A DNA stretch of 49,258 nucleotides from Rhizobiales bacterium Ga0077525 (GTDB lineage Bacteria > Pseudomonadota > Alphaproteobacteria > Rhizobiales > Xanthobacteraceae). Under the pieces are notes generated by a model. That model did no database searches, was not told where the DNA came from, and saw nothing but the letters and a program-made list of their open reading frames with translations. Location of the stretch: contig LNDS01000008.1 of assembly GCA_001464835.1 (NCBI GenBank), forward strand, positions 1 to 49,258. Direction: 5' to 3'. A program made the position numbers and the translations under genes. Of this stretch, positions 48,898 to 49,258 are shown in pieces; position 1 is the stretch's first letter, and each line of letters starts with the position of its first letter.

Positions 48898-49156
48898 GTG
48901 ACGAAAGCTTGATCGCGCCGCCGCCCGCGAACTACGCAAGCTCGGCGCGCCGGCCGAGCGGCTCATTCTGCGTTATTTGCGCGAGCGGGTGGCCGGCAGC
49001 GACGATCCACGCCGTATCGGCCATGCGTTGACAGGCGATCTCAAGGGGCTATGGCGCTACCGGGTCGGCGATTATCGCATTGTCGCCAGTATCGAGGACG
49101 ACCGCTTTGTCGTGTTGATTGTCACCATCGGCCATCGCCGGGAGGTGTATCGGTGA
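48898..49156 (+). pseudogene. RelE/ParE-type toxin gene, N-terminally frameshifted
   Basis: The frame ending at TGA 49154-49156 encodes RelE-family sequence: KLDRAAARELRKLGAPAERL, YLRERVAGSDDPRRIGHALTG, GLWRYRVGDYRIVASIEDDR and VVLIVTIGHRREVYR. These are the family's core strands and its C-terminal 'GHR-xx-VY' motif, so the gene's function as mRNA-cleaving toxin is recognisable. However, that frame is closed by TGA at 48899-48901, just before the conserved start, and has no ATG/GTG near its beginning. GTG 48898 in the next frame hits TGA at 48910 after four codons. A net one-base shift in 48899-48909 would restore a normal start of the type M-T-x-K-L-D. The remaining in-frame TTG 48977 would give only a 59-residue fragment. 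Confidence 0.75.
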
Positions 49157-49204
49157 GGAATCACGCCGCCCGGCGGATGGCGCAACAGGCTCATGAGGCC
49201 CGCT

Positions 49205-49258
49205 ATGGCAAGGCAAAGCGCTCGTAAGACCGGCCCGGACGCGATCACGCGCGGCAGC
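49205..49258 (+). CDS. Start of an unidentified gene, cut by the window end
   Basis: An open frame begins with ATG 49205 and stays open to the window end (MARQSARKTGPDAITRGS). GAGG at 49195-49198 is 6 bases upstream, a good Shine-Dalgarno spacing. Only 18 basic residues are visible and I do not recognise them. It lies 48 bases after the toxin stop. It may be a real gene or a chance frame. Confidence 0.35.
   Translation, partial: MARQSARKTGPDAITRGS

Overview
The window reads as chromosomal DNA of a GC-rich alphaproteobacterium of the order Hyphomicrobiales (Rhizobiales), probably close to Bradyrhizobiaceae/Xanthobacteraceae. The evidence is the gene set: a MucR/Ros regulator next to a DUF6456 gene, a DivJ-like kinase, DUF1491, DUF2336, DUF5330 and DUF3750 proteins, the TIGR03808 and TIGR03809 families, an opgGH pair, and several dispersed palindromic repeats typical of that group. 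The species assignment is inference. I see no tRNA, rRNA, CRISPR array, insertion sequence or prophage.

Layout. 0-3.1 kb (+): the end of a branched-chain amino acid ABC permease, a TIGR03809 protein overlapping a small c-type cytochrome, a YqjM-type old yellow enzyme and an EamA transporter. 3.1-8.8 kb (-): an arsenosugar-type operon (ArsS radical SAM, metallophosphoesterase-like protein, and a glycosyltransferase broken by an internal deletion), then DUF3750, the Tat-exported beta-helix protein TIGR03808, and a pyroglutamyl peptidase carrying an in-frame repeat insertion. 8.8-17.1 kb (-): a methylmalonyl-CoA module in which both mutase subunits and the MeaB chaperone flank a complete tripartite tricarboxylate transporter (tctCBA). 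17.1-18.9 kb (-): folP-folB-folK with ATGA overlaps. 19-25.4 kb: DUF4332, a small conserved protein, an M20 peptidase with a CRP-like site upstream, and opgGH for osmoregulated periplasmic glucan. 25.5-29.2 kb (-): an ABC-2 exporter pair, an L-2-haloacid dehalogenase and an FAD amine oxidase-like protein. 29.3-33 kb: a lactonase-fold protein, then sodB followed closely by a GT39-like membrane glycosyltransferase. 33-41 kb: a proline-rich membrane protein, mucR, DUF6456, sufE, DUF5330, a DivJ/PleC-like kinase overlapping a peptidoglycan-binding protein, DUF1491 and DUF2336. 41-45 kb: a small protein plus lipoprotein pair, a MEDS-LuxR regulator, and, divergently, a LOV-GGDEF-EAL photoreceptor. 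45-49.3 kb: a DUF1254/DUF1214 pair, PBP1a, and a RelBE/ParDE-like locus with an intact antitoxin and operator but an N-terminally frameshifted toxin.

The most interesting items are: (1) the predicted blue-light c-di-GMP phosphodiesterase, whose LOV domain keeps the adduct cysteine but has Leu in place of the conserved signalling Gln, and whose GGDEF domain has lost a metal ligand; (2) the TTT transporter nested inside the methylmalonyl-CoA mutase/MeaB locus, with an operator-like palindrome; (3) the decayed arsenosugar operon; (4) a repeat that has become coding sequence inside pcp; (5) two adjacent perfect palindromes in front of the DivJ-like kinase.
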